Origin: Victivallaceae bacterium
GTDB lineage: Bacteria; Verrucomicrobiota; Lentisphaeria; Victivallales; Victivallaceae
DNA: 35,200 nucleotides
Assembly: GCA_021647315.1 (NCBI GenBank)
Contig: JAKIUY010000043.1
Coordinates: 1-35,200 of the forward strand
Direction of reading: 5' to 3'
A program made the position numbers and the translations under genes. Below, piece by piece: positions 7,611 through 15,074 of this stretch (position 1 is the first letter of the stretch; each line of letters begins with the position of its first letter). Under the pieces are notes generated by a model. It was given only the letters and a program-made list of their open reading frames with translations, was not told the origin of the DNA and made no database searches.

Positions 7611-8126
7611 TTATTTTTTTGCATCCTCAATTAAAACAATATTTTTGAACCACACCTTCCCGGTATGCTTGCGGAATAATAGGTGGAAACTGATAGCTTT
7701 AATCGGTTTCTCTGGAGTGTAACTTTTAGTTGCCGTTTCCCAGTCATGAGTGCCGGTTTTGAATTTGGCAATCACCCCATATTTTCTAGTGCCATCCGTA
7801 TGGGTGATGTCGAGGTAGATAGCATAGCTGCTGTCGGGGGTGCCTGAAACACTTTCCGCTTTGCTGTCGGCGGTAAAGAAAATAGGTTTGATCTCGGTTT
7901 GGTTAAGTTTGACCACCTGGATTACTCCGCCGATGTCCTTAAGGGTTTTATTTTCAACTACAATAACTTTATCAGCCTGGATAACCGTGGTTAGTGGTTG
8001 TTTTTTATTATAGAGCCGTAGTTTTGTCACCAGATTTTCAGGATTTTTGTTATCATCTGCTAGACCTGTAAAGGCAATAGCACTAAGCATCAGGGTGTTT
8101 AAAACAAGTTTTGTAATGTTTTTCAT
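7611..8126 (-). CDS. Small secreted protein, paralog 1 of a tandem pair
   Basis: The 171-residue product shares the signal peptide, IYLDITHTDGT, FKTGTHDWETA and LLFRKHTGK segments with the downstream gene; by eye about 60% of positions match. The leader AATGGAGTAAAT-ATG is also shared, which shows that the duplication included the ribosome site. The mature protein has no cysteines and no membrane segment, so a free periplasmic or secreted location is likely. A carbohydrate-binding jelly roll is the best guess for the fold. The preceding 30 bases are AT-rich, but no convincing promoter was found. Confidence 0.7.
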   Translation of the reverse strand: MKNITKLVLNTLMLSAIAFTGLADDNKNPENLVTKLRLYNKKQPLTTVIQADKVIVVENKTLKDIGGVIQVVKLNQTEIKPIFFTADSKAESVSGTPDSSYAIYLDITHTDGTRKYGVIAKFKTGTHDWETATKSYTPEKPIKAISFHLLFRKHTGKVWFKNIVLIEDAKK

Positions 8127-8160
8127 AATTTACTCCATTAGTTAAGGATTATTAGTTAGG

Positions 8161-8358
8161 TTATTTTATCTTAAAACTTTCGATACAGCTAATAAGTTTT
8201 TTAGACTTTTTACTCCATTGACTTTCCAGGGTTGTGGCAGTAATGAGAAAAATATAATTCTTCTTTTTGTATGCCAGTGAGTACCAGTGTAACTTCAGGT
8301 TTTTCATTTTACCAGTATATTCAAAAATCAGATATTTTTTCTTTTTTATGGGCTTAAA
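8161..8358 (-). pseudogene. 3' remnant of a gene (DcrB/PsbP-like ending)
   Basis: The minus-strand frame from 8358 to the TAA at 8161-8163 reads like a real C-terminus: KYLIFEYTGK, then from an ATG at 8307 …LHWYSLAYKKKNYIFLITATT and LISCIESFKIK. A strand pair followed by 'TAT.LESQW…I.SFK' resembles the end of small DcrB/PsbP-like lipoprotein domains, as I recall the family. The frame is closed just upstream by a TAA at 8359-8361 and no N-terminal half is found. It is therefore a truncated remnant, or at best a 48-residue ORF. Confidence 0.45.
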
Positions 8359-8492
8359 TTAGTAATTCATCAACTGCACCTGTATATATTATATGTAGTA
8401 TAGCACAAAAAGCATATAAGTAAATTATTCTAGTTGGATTTTGTGAATTTTAGTTAAATAAGCGTTATATGTCGGTAAAATAATTTTGGAGT

Positions 8493-8510
8493 GCGGTGAT
8501 TCTTCACCGC
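8493..8510. repeat. GCGGTGA-TTCT-TCACCGC hairpin
   Basis: A perfect 7-bp GC-rich stem with a TTCT loop is followed by TTTT on the plus strand. Related 'AGTGCGGTGA…TCACCGC' hairpins are, in my experience, dispersed in Verrucomicrobia-type genomes. It lies inside the 8425-8655 open frame and argues that the frame is not a gene. Confidence 0.6.
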
Positions 8511-8644
8511 TTTTCACTTTAACGACTACACAACTAAATTTATTCCGTTTTTCTCTGTGACAAATGATGCTGTCATGTTTTTTGTTGCGGCTTTGTTGCT
8601 CTGGTGATAATGTTAAATCCAACTTGAGATGATCATAAAAAATG

Positions 8645-8935
8645 CTAATTTTCAAGCTGTCTGAGAATCATTTCGGCTGGTGTAAGGTATTTTTTTTCAC
8701 TATTACACGCTTTACAGCAGGGGACAATATTGCCCTTGCTGCTTTTCCCCCCACGGGAAATCGGCAGTACATGATCCATAGTTATTTCATCAGCGTTGAA
8801 TGTTTCATGACAGTAGTGACAGATGCCGCGATTGAGTTGATCCTGCCACCAATTAGTTTTACGTAACTCCTTAGCCCGTTTTTTCTCGCGAGCGATATGT
8901 TTAGGGTCTTTCGCTATTTCTATCCAGTCATCCAT
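8645..8935 (-). CDS. HNH endonuclease-family protein
   Basis: The 96-residue protein shows the HNH/beta-beta-alpha-metal motif. CHYC at residues 40-43 pairs with CKACN near residue 76 as a zinc-binding frame. MDHVLPISRGGKSSKGN supplies the catalytic histidine and the conserved asparagine. The basic N-terminal third (AREKKRAKELRK) could bind nucleic acid. Stand-alone small HNH proteins of this type are common, and their cellular targets are mostly unknown. The ATG at 8935 has AAGGA 7 bases upstream, and the first 16 bp overlap the end of the FAD-protein gene in another frame, so translation is probably coupled. Confidence 0.85.
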   Translation of the reverse strand: MDDWIEIAKDPKHIAREKKRAKELRKTNWWQDQLNRGICHYCHETFNADEITMDHVLPISRGGKSSKGNIVPCCKACNSEKKYLTPAEMILRQLEN

Positions 8936-10569
8936 TTTTTATTCCTTAAATTTTGAGGGGCATTATCAGTCCGATCTCTAGCTTCTAACACCTTCTCTGC
9001 AATTTTCAGACCATCAGCGGCGGCGGACATGATGCCACCGGCGCATCCGCCACCTTCACCGGCAATATAGAGTTGTTTAAGTGAACTTTGTAGCGATTCC
9101 GGGTCTCTGTTAAAGCGAACCGGACTGGAGATATTAGTCTCAATGCCGATTAATGTGCCATGTTTTATATAGCCTGGCATTTTATGATCAAAGTGGCGCA
9201 ACGCGGCGCGAATTGCTGCTGCGGTAGTTTTGGGTAAAAGTTCATGGAGCGCTGCCGAGCACAGTCCCAGTGAATAGCTGCTGTCGGTTGCAGTTAATGA
9301 TTTGGCGGCCCGGATAAAACCATCGGCGGATTGTGCTGGGGCTGAATAGTCGCTACCGCCGAGATTGAAGCTTTGCTGTTCGAGACTGTCAAGAAATTGG
9401 TAGGCGGCAGTTGGTGAACTGTATTGGTCGGCTGGATGTGAAACAATGATCGCGGCATTGGCAAATTTACTGTCACGGGCAAAATTACTCATGCCGTTAG
9501 TGGATAATCTTCCTGAATCTGCCATGCCGGGAATAATTGTGCCGCCCGGACACATACAGAAGGTGGTTGCACTGGCAATGCCACTGTCAGCTTTCGGCCG
9601 GCTGACCAAGTTATATTCAGCCGCATCCAACAGGGCAGGGCGCGAATTAACCCCGTACTGATTGCGGTCAATGAACCATTGAGGGTGTTCAATGCGGCAA
9701 CCGACTTGAAATGACTTCATCGTAAACTCAACTCCGACATCAATCAGACTGTTGGTCAAGGCGCGGTCGCCAAGTCCGTGACCGATAATCGTCACCGGCG
9801 CACTGAACTGTTCGCCACTGTTCAGTATTACTCCAGCACAGCCATTTGAGTCGGTGATAATTGATGAAACTTTTGTTCCCATAATAAATTTACCGCCGAG
9901 TTCAATAATCCGTTGGCGCATACTGGCAATAACCTGCGGCAGGCGGTCTGAACCGATATGGGGACGTTTCAGATAGCCGATTTCAGGTGGTGCACCGTGG
10001 GCGATAAAGGTATCAAGAATGTAACGGTTACGCGGATCGCGGGTTCGAGTATAAAGTTTGCCATCGGAAAAGGTTCCGGCTCCACCTTCGCCGATCAGAA
10101 AATTACTCGCTTCATTCAGGTTACGGCTGGCATAGAATGCATCAAGATCATTTTTGCGGGTATCAACATCATAACCACGGTCAATAATAACCGGATCACA
10201 GCCGAACAGTGCCAGCTGATAGGCGGCAAACATACCGGCCGGACCGCTGCCGACAATTACCGGATTTTTGGGTAGATTACGGGCGGGGGTGAATGTTTCA
10301 TTGTATGGAATGTTTTTATCATCGCTAATGGGGGTAAGCATCGTTCCAGCAGCAAACGAATCAGCTGTTTTTACCTTGAGATTATAGATAAACGACAGTC
10401 GTCGGCCGCGGGCATCAATGCTTTTGCCCACAATCTCATATTTGTCAATATCATTCTCTGATACTCTACAATGTTTGGCAATACAGGGTTTAAGTTCTGC
10501 ATCAATATCCTTGATTGTTTCAGGGATATTGCGAATGTCAATTTTCAGATTTGTTAATTTATACCACAT
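8920..10569 (-). CDS. FAD-dependent dehydrogenase-like protein (COG2509 type)
   Basis: The 549-residue product has an N-terminal ~90-residue domain typical of this family, then a Rossmann dinucleotide motif VGSGPAGMFAAYQ (residues 106-118). The conserved GEGGAGTFSDGKLYTR segment follows near residue 160, and a C-terminal FAD-contact stretch AGEGGGCAGGIMSAAADG lies near residue 515. The family is usually annotated as an uncharacterised FAD-dependent dehydrogenase, with no agreed substrate. Length is normal. The ATG at 10569 lacks a clear Shine-Dalgarno sequence. The gene overlaps the HNH gene by 16 bp, making a two-gene transcript. Directly upstream lies repeat DNA with CACGAAA words. Confidence 0.85.
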   Translation of the reverse strand: MWYKLTNLKIDIRNIPETIKDIDAELKPCIAKHCRVSENDIDKYEIVGKSIDARGRRLSFIYNLKVKTADSFAAGTMLTPISDDKNIPYNETFTPARNLPKNPVIVGSGPAGMFAAYQLALFGCDPVIIDRGYDVDTRKNDLDAFYASRNLNEASNFLIGEGGAGTFSDGKLYTRTRDPRNRYILDTFIAHGAPPEIGYLKRPHIGSDRLPQVIASMRQRIIELGGKFIMGTKVSSIITDSNGCAGVILNSGEQFSAPVTIIGHGLGDRALTNSLIDVGVEFTMKSFQVGCRIEHPQWFIDRNQYGVNSRPALLDAAEYNLVSRPKADSGIASATTFCMCPGGTIIPGMADSGRLSTNGMSNFARDSKFANAAIIVSHPADQYSSPTAAYQFLDSLEQQSFNLGGSDYSAPAQSADGFIRAAKSLTATDSSYSLGLCSAALHELLPKTTAAAIRAALRHFDHKMPGYIKHGTLIGIETNISSPVRFNRDPESLQSSLKQLYIAGEGGGCAGGIMSAAADGLKIAEKVLEARDRTDNAPQNLRNKKWMTG

Positions 10570-10593
10570 TTATTTTATATGTTTTTATTTTTT

Positions 10594-10750
10594 TTACCAC
10601 GAAAATCACGAAAGACACGAATTTTTTTTAGACAGGATGACAAGATGGACATTTTGTTCAAATCCTGTGAGTTTGACTTCGTCCTCTACGAGTATTTTTA
10701 TACTTAGCATGGTTTGTTTTAATCTTGTATAATCCTGTTAATCCTGTCTG
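10594..10750. repeat. Periodic intergenic words: CACGAAA tract and ATCCTGT tract
   Basis: CCACGAAAATCACGAAAGAC at 10598-10617 repeats CACGAAA every 8-11 bases. AATCTTGTATAATCCTGTTA and the following ATCCTGT at 10724-10750 repeat with a ~10-base step and complement the ACAGGAT words at 3241-3310. These fill the whole gap between the AMMECR1 and FAD genes; no gene is visible. Confidence 0.7.
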
Positions 10751-10757
10751 GAAATCT

Positions 10758-11324
10758 CTATTCCTGATCTTTTTCTGAAAAGACAATTGCTTCGAATACT
10801 TGGAATTTGGCATCTTCACTCTGCCAAGCATTTTGTGGCAGGCCAGCCTTTAAACTTAGATGAGCTAGGGTCGTTGCTTTATCCCAACCTTGTTCAGGTG
10901 CTACTTGAGGCAAGAATACTGATGAACGACCGTTGCATATCAGCACAATGCCATGTTTGCCTATTTCAAAATCATCGATTGAATCTATGGTATGCATTGG
11001 CGTCAGGATTGAAATTTCGATTACTACACTCTCAAGTTCACCTGCGGTCAGTGAAGGGAACCGCGGGTCGTTTAGTGCTGAATTTACCGCATTATGGGCA
11101 ATGTTATCTCCGAGTGGTTCATAGGCGGCGATATTGCCGATACAGCCACGTAGTGCCCCGGATTCAGCATGTAAAGTCACAAAGCATGAACCCTGACGAT
11201 CAAGTTTTCCGTCCTGTGCCGGCAGTTGCGGTGGTGTCTCGTCATTAAGTTTTGCCGAGATGGTAGCTCGGATGAATTTGAGCAGTTCACCGCGTTCTTC
11301 ATTGTTGTAGATGTTTTCAGACAT
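10758..11324 (-). CDS. AMMECR1-domain protein (AmmeMemoRadiSam protein A type)
   Basis: The 188-residue protein is a full-length AMMECR1 domain. It has the signature LRGCIGNI (residues 58-65), a conserved NSALNDPRFPSL stretch and the C-terminal VFLPQVAPEQGWD…LSLKAGL segment. In many prokaryotes this domain occurs with MEMO and radical SAM proteins; neither partner is adjacent here. The biochemical role is unresolved. A strong GGAGG lies 6 bases before the ATG at 11324. It is flanked by repeat DNA on both sides, so it is probably its own transcription unit. Confidence 0.9.
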   Translation of the reverse strand: MSENIYNNEERGELLKFIRATISAKLNDETPPQLPAQDGKLDRQGSCFVTLHAESGALRGCIGNIAAYEPLGDNIAHNAVNSALNDPRFPSLTAGELESVVIEISILTPMHTIDSIDDFEIGKHGIVLICNGRSSVFLPQVAPEQGWDKATTLAHLSLKAGLPQNAWQSEDAKFQVFEAIVFSEKDQE

Positions 11325-11345
11325 AATAACCTCCAGTTAATTAAA

Positions 11346-11760
11346 AATTACGACAGACGTTCGTCTGGGTTATACCGCCTGACGGCGGGGATAAATTACA
11401 ATTTTTTTATAGCCAGAGGGTTACACTCCTTTTTTACTCTTTTGTGCCGAGCTGGGGCTTAGCGTTCCCAGGATGTCACACCTCCGCTTTAACTCTTTTG
11501 AGTTTAATAGAATCTATTCGCAAGCAATAATGCTCAGAGTTTAAAGCGGCAGAGGACTGCCGCCTGTTGAAAACCACGTAGTGAATCAAAAGATGCCTCG
11601 CATCAAAAGACCTAAATTTCAAGCACTATGCACAAAGTTTTTCTCTGTGGAACTCAGGGTAATAGCCTTCCCCAGTCTCCAGCTCCTAGCTCCTAGCTTC
11701 TAACTTCTAATTTCTAGCTCCTAGCTCCTAGCTTCCAGTTTCCAGTTTATCTCTTTCTTG
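11346..11760. repeat. Intergenic repeat region (mosaic element, hairpins, 7-bp TCCTAGC tract)
   Basis: No gene is visible in this ~400-bp gap. It holds CGTTCGTCTGGGTTATACCG (near 11358), which recurs on the opposite strand near 25640-25660. There is a CCGCC-TGA-GGCGG-like hairpin, a perfect GCGGCAG-AGGA-CTGCCGC hairpin (11546-11563), and a degenerate 7-base tandem tract (TCCTAGC/TTCTAAC/TTCCAGT) across about 11680-11750. Confidence 0.7.
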
Positions 11761-11965
11761 TTGCCAGCAGGAGCATGATTACTATGCTGTTGATCAAAAT
11801 TATCATTGCTATCTGGGCAAAACCATCTGAGAATGAGCCTAGGAGCGGTAGGTCAAGCGTATCAGCAATTCGGTTAAGCCGCCAGAGGCAGTAGCCGTTT
11901 ACCGCTAACAGCGGTAAGATTGCCAAGACTAATAGTTTGTGATGCCTGCTTTGTGATCTTGCCAT
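11747..11965 (-). CDS. Small two-helix membrane protein coupled to LptF/G
   Basis: The 72-residue protein has a basic N-terminus, a hydrophobic segment (LLVLAILPLLAVNGYCLW) and a second one near the C-terminus (IAMIILINSIVIMLLLA). Its ATG lies two bases after the TGA of the permease gene (TGATAATG), so translation is likely coupled and the product probably works in or near the same membrane complex. No family is recognised. Its 3' end runs up to the 7-bp repeat tract. Confidence 0.6.
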   Translation of the reverse strand: MARSQSRHHKLLVLAILPLLAVNGYCLWRLNRIADTLDLPLLGSFSDGFAQIAMIILINSIVIMLLLATRKR

Positions 11966-11967
11966 TA

Positions 11968-13122
11968 TCAGATTTTCTGTTTGACGACGTTATACCAGCC
12001 GAAGACAATAAAACATATTGTTGGTCCCAAGCCGGCAATTGCTGGGTTAAGGTGGCCGCGTTTTCCGAGTACCAGGCATATTTCGGACGATACCTGATAG
12101 GCGATAATAATGACAACTGCGGAGATAATTGTCAGAATGACGCCTGAACGTTCATTTTTTGTTGCCAGTGGAATCCCTAGGAAGACTGCCAGAAAACAGG
12201 CCCATGGGAATGCAATCCGGTTGAACAGAATCGTCCAGTACATATTGCTTCGTTTTTGCGGCATATTTTTGGCATTTTTCAGTAAATTCCAGATTACCCA
12301 CGAAGGCAGGTCTTCCGGTGCTTTGATGGCGTCAAGGATGTTTTGCGGGGTTTCCTGGACTTCTGCCGGCGATTTTACCAAGCGTCTCAGCTTGCGCGGG
12401 CTTTTCGGCATCAGACCGTCTTTGCTGTAGGTCGTTACTGTTAAATCTTCAAATATCCAGCCGCTTTTAGGGTCGTAACTGGCTTTGGTCGCAATAATAT
12501 CCCATTCAAGGGTACCATCGTTGCGATATTTTTTCAGCATGACATTTTGTTGTTGTTTTTCATCGGTAAATGAGTTAAACAGCCAGGTGCGTTTACGGTC
12601 ATCGCTACGATAGGTCAGCATATTACGTTTACGCATCAATTTATCTAGGTTATTGGTTGCGGTGAAGAATACAGTTTCCGCTTCCTGCTCGGAATAGGGA
12701 ATCAATTTCTCATTCAACCAGAAAGTTAGGCCGGTGATAATCAGACCGACCATCAGTATTGATCCGGCACAGCGGAACAGTGAGACCCCTGATGCTCGCA
12801 TTGCGGTGACTTCCATGTGCTTGCCGAATATTGCCATGGTCCACATACATGCCAACAGTGTCGAAAGCGGCAGGATAAAGCGGATATTGCCGGGCAGTTT
12901 CAGTAAAAAATAGGTTATCATACTGGAAAATTTTGCTTTTGCCGACAGGAAGTCTGAAAGATCGTTGAATACGTCCCCGAGAATAAACAGGATAATAAAG
13001 ACAAAGATCAGGACAAAGAAGTAGAGCATGAATTCCCGCAGGATATAGCAGTCAAGGGTTGGTATAATGCCCCAGCGGCGTGGAACATTGTCATGATATT
13101 GTATTTTCTTTTTGAAAAACAT
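11968..13122 (-). CDS. LptF/LptG-family permease (lipopolysaccharide export)
   Basis: The 384-residue product follows the YjgP/YjgQ layout. It starts with a YILREF element and a long hydrophobic stretch (residues ~28-50), followed by a second helix pair, LPLSTLLACMWTMAIFGKHMEVTAMRASG (the conserved coupling-helix region, ~residues 93-121) and a third helix. A ~150-residue periplasmic beta-jelly-roll domain follows, then three C-terminal helices. LptF and LptG form the inner-membrane part of LptBFG, which extracts LPS for transport to the outer membrane. Only one copy is in this window, so F and G cannot be told apart; the single-copy position suggests LptG. The start lacks a good ribosome site. 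Confidence 0.85.
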   Translation of the reverse strand: MFFKKKIQYHDNVPRRWGIIPTLDCYILREFMLYFFVLIFVFIILFILGDVFNDLSDFLSAKAKFSSMITYFLLKLPGNIRFILPLSTLLACMWTMAIFGKHMEVTAMRASGVSLFRCAGSILMVGLIITGLTFWLNEKLIPYSEQEAETVFFTATNNLDKLMRKRNMLTYRSDDRKRTWLFNSFTDEKQQQNVMLKKYRNDGTLEWDIIATKASYDPKSGWIFEDLTVTTYSKDGLMPKSPRKLRRLVKSPAEVQETPQNILDAIKAPEDLPSWVIWNLLKNAKNMPQKRSNMYWTILFNRIAFPWACFLAVFLGIPLATKNERSGVILTIISAVVIIIAYQVSSEICLVLGKRGHLNPAIAGLGPTICFIVFGWYNVVKQKI

Positions 13123-13220
13123 TGTATGGAGTTTGTCCTATCCCATTTATTATTGCGCGAACCCTAAGCAAAACCCGCACGGTTAAAATAATGAGGCAAT
13201 TTCAAAACTCCCCACGGCAG

Positions 13221-13358
13221 ATTTTTAATTTTGAACGGCATCTCTTGATTTTGAGCTCATTCACATACCTACTGGTATGCTTAATCGCTAAAAAGTCAAA
13301 ATCTACTCGCCCAAAATGATGAAAAATCATGCTCGCGCTGAACTTTTGCAATCACCTC
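13221..13358. repeat. ~140-bp intergenic element, copy 1
   Basis: From ATTTTTAATTTTGAACGGCA to CAATCACCTC this stretch matches 22006-22155 in the same orientation, with about 80% identity by eye. It contains CATACC-TACT-GGTATG inside an outer GATTTTGA…TCAAAATC pairing. No protein is encoded. Confidence 0.85.
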
Positions 13359-13388
13359 TAATGTGTTTAAATATAGTATGAATTTTTG

Positions 13389-13425
13389 AAAAAAAAAGCA
13401 CCTTAGAAAAAAAAATCAAGGCGCT
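13389..13425 (-). terminator. Intrinsic terminator after rpsU
   Basis: On the minus strand AGCGCCTT pairs with AAGGTGCT (one G-U pair) and is followed by a run of eight or more T. It lies about 75 bases past the rpsU stop. Confidence 0.75.
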
Positions 13426-13428
13426 TAG

Positions 13429-13472
13429 GGCTCACAAAAAAATAGCTTGCTGTTTTTACTTGACTGTGAGCC
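13429..13472 (-). repeat. 44-nt hairpin element, copy 2
   Basis: On the minus strand GGCTCAC-AGTCAAG…GTGAGCC forms a perfect 7-bp closing stem. It matches 6838-6882 in inverse orientation. It lies between the rpsU stop and the rpsU terminator and is therefore probably transcribed as part of the rpsU 3' UTR. Confidence 0.65.
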
Positions 13473-13500
13473 TTGCAAAATTGTACTAGCAGTAAAAAAC

Positions 13501-13671
13501 TTAGCGTTTGCGTTGTTTTTTATTGCGACGTTTGATTTCGCTGGGCTTTTCGTAGTGACGACGGTTGCGTAACTCTTTCAAAGTACCCTCTTTATCAAGT
13601 TTCTTTTTAAGTCTGCGCAATGCACGGTCAATCGCTTCGCCTTTTTTGATGCGAACTTCTGTAACTTCCAT
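13501..13671 (-). CDS. rpsU: 30S ribosomal protein S21
   Basis: This 56-residue protein begins [20 protein letters not shown] and ends in a basic tail ([10 protein letters not shown]). It matches bS21 throughout, including the LKEL…RRHYEKPSE core. S21 is a small-subunit protein near the mRNA 3' anti-Shine-Dalgarno site. A GGGGGTGAG precedes the ATG by about 6 bases. It lies 63 bp downstream of the sigma factor gene on the same strand, so the pair may be cotranscribed, reminiscent of the rpsU-dnaG-rpoD grouping though in a different order and without dnaG. Confidence 0.95.
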   Translation of the reverse strand: MEVTEVRIKKGEAIDRALRRLKKKLDKEGTLKELRNRRHYEKPSEIKRRNKKQRKR

Positions 13672-13734
13672 TTCTTTCTCACCCCCTTAGGTGGTTTTGT
13701 GGTTGTAATAATATTTTCTACTTAAATTTGCTGA

Positions 13735-14901
13735 TTAATCGCTGGCAAAACCAGCTTCATCTGCAAGCATAGTTTTTAATTTATTTAATGCTTGATTCTG
13801 AATCTGACGTACCCGTTCACGGGTTCTGCCGATTTCCTGGCTCACCTCTTCCAGAGTACGCGGACGTTTACTGTCAAGACCGAAACGCATCTGAAGAATC
13901 AGCCGTTCACGTTCATCCAAGCAATGGAGTAAACTGATCAGGCGATCTACTGATTCCACATCTCCGAGGATCCGATCCGGTGTATGAGCTCTGCGGTCTG
14001 GAATAATATCCTGAAATTCGCCGTCTTCACCTTGCTGGATTGGATCATGGAGGGAGAAGGTGCGTAAATCTGCCAGGCGTAAACCTGAAACGGTGCGTTC
14101 ACTGAAATCAAGATGTTTGGCTATTTCTGAATCAGTTGGATCGCGACCGAGTTCTTCGGTTAGTTTCATGCGAACTGATTTTATTTTATTGATTTTACCC
14201 GCGGACTGTACTGGAATACGGATTGTCCGGCTCTGGTTTGCCAGAGCGCGCCGCATTGACTGTTTAATCCACCAAGCCGCGTATGAACTGAATTTTGCTC
14301 CCTTGGCCGGGTCAAATTTTTCAACGGCCCGCATCAGGCCGATATTTCCTTCTGAAATTAGGTCAAGTAGAGGAAGCCCGAGCCCTTTGAAGTCGTGTGC
14401 AATCTTTACTACCAGCCGCAGGTTTGCCTGAATAAGCACTTCACGCGCCGCATCGTGGGCCTCTTTATTATCGCCATGGATCGCCGCCGCTAGAGTGACC
14501 TCTTCTGCTTTGGTGACCAGTGATATCTGACCGATATCCTGCATATAGACTTTCATGGTATCATTTTTTGTACCATTTGTCGCTTTACTATCGAGGGCAC
14601 TTTGACGCTCGGCATCTTTTTCTTTCTTAGTGATAGGACGTTTAGCAACGTCAACCGTGCTTACTGCACGCTTCCTCGTGGCTTTTTTAGGCGCAACAGC
14701 AGTTTTTTTAACTGTTGTCTTTGCCGCGGTTTTTTTAACTGTTGTCTTTACCGCGGTTTTTTTAACTGTTGTCTTTACCGCGGTTTTTTTAACTGTTGTC
14801 TTTGCCGCGGTTTTTTTAACTGTTGTCTTTGCCGCTACCTGCTTTTCAGGAACTGCCTCTGTCGTGGCTTTGCTATCTGTTTTTTTGCTCTTTTTTTCCA
14901 T
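13735..14901 (-). CDS. RNA polymerase sigma-70 family factor with Lys/Ala/Thr repeat tail
   Basis: The 388-residue sigma factor has region 1.2 from residue 117 ([19 protein letters not shown]), region 2 with [12 protein letters not shown] and [19 protein letters not shown]…[16 protein letters not shown], region 3, and a full region 4 with [20 protein letters not shown]. It is RpoD-family (group 1 or 2). Region 1.1 is absent. In its place is a ~100-residue lysine-rich tail with five exact-type 9-residue repeats, KTTVKKTA(A/V), at residues 25-69. The tail resembles histone H1-like DNA-binding tails. The ATG has GGA 5 bases upstream. It is divergent from mfd and followed by rpsU. Whether this is the housekeeping factor cannot be told from the window. 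Confidence 0.9.
   Translation of the reverse strand: MEKKSKKTDSKATTEAVPEKQVAAKTTVKKTAAKTTVKKTAVKTTVKKTAVKTTVKKTAAKTTVKKTAVAPKKATRKRAVSTVDVAKRPITKKEKDAERQSALDSKATNGTKNDTMKVYMQDIGQISLVTKAEEVTLAAAIHGDNKEAHDAAREVLIQANLRLVVKIAHDFKGLGLPLLDLISEGNIGLMRAVEKFDPAKGAKFSSYAAWWIKQSMRRALANQSRTIRIPVQSAGKINKIKSVRMKLTEELGRDPTDSEIAKHLDFSERTVSGLRLADLRTFSLHDPIQQGEDGEFQDIIPDRRAHTPDRILGDVESVDRLISLLHCLDERERLILQMRFGLDSKRPRTLEEVSQEIGRTRERVRQIQNQALNKLKTMLADEAGFASD
14695..14829 (-). repeat. 27-bp in-frame tandem repeat in the sigma factor gene
   Basis: Five consecutive 27-bp units encode KTTVKKTA(A/V). The units are nearly identical at the DNA level, including the A7 run, which points to recent expansion or gene conversion and to copy-number variability. 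Confidence 0.95.
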
Positions 14902-15026
14902 TTAAATCCAACTGAGGTTTTATTTAAATTTTTTATCATGACAATTCTTTGCAAATCTGAATTGCTAATTAAATGTTATGCCGTTATAATAAAGGCTGAC
15001 ACTTGCAATATATATGTTTCTCTTTT

Positions 15027-15055
15027 TTGACGCATATAAACGATTAATATAAGAT
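15027..15055 (+). promoter_or_regulatory. Candidate promoter of mfd
   Basis: TTGACG at 15027-15032 and TAAGAT at 15050-15055 are separated by 17 bases. Transcription would begin about 10 bases before the TTG start codon of mfd, giving a very short leader. Confidence 0.4.
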
Positions 15056-15074
15056 AAAATGGTGAAAAATCAAG

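Noticed and set aside
8425..8655. 76-codon minus-strand frame overlapping the HNH gene end
   Set aside because: TTG start with no ribosome site, encloses a perfect GCGGTGA/TCACCGC hairpin, and the residues do not resemble a folded protein.
13122..13319. 65-codon plus-strand frame upstream of the permease gene
   Set aside because: It is made of the start of the ~140-bp repeated element; the same element at 22006 does not keep the frame.
14602..15030. Cys/Phe-rich plus-strand frame opposite the sigma factor gene
   Set aside because: It is the antisense shadow of the Lys/Thr/Ala repeat.
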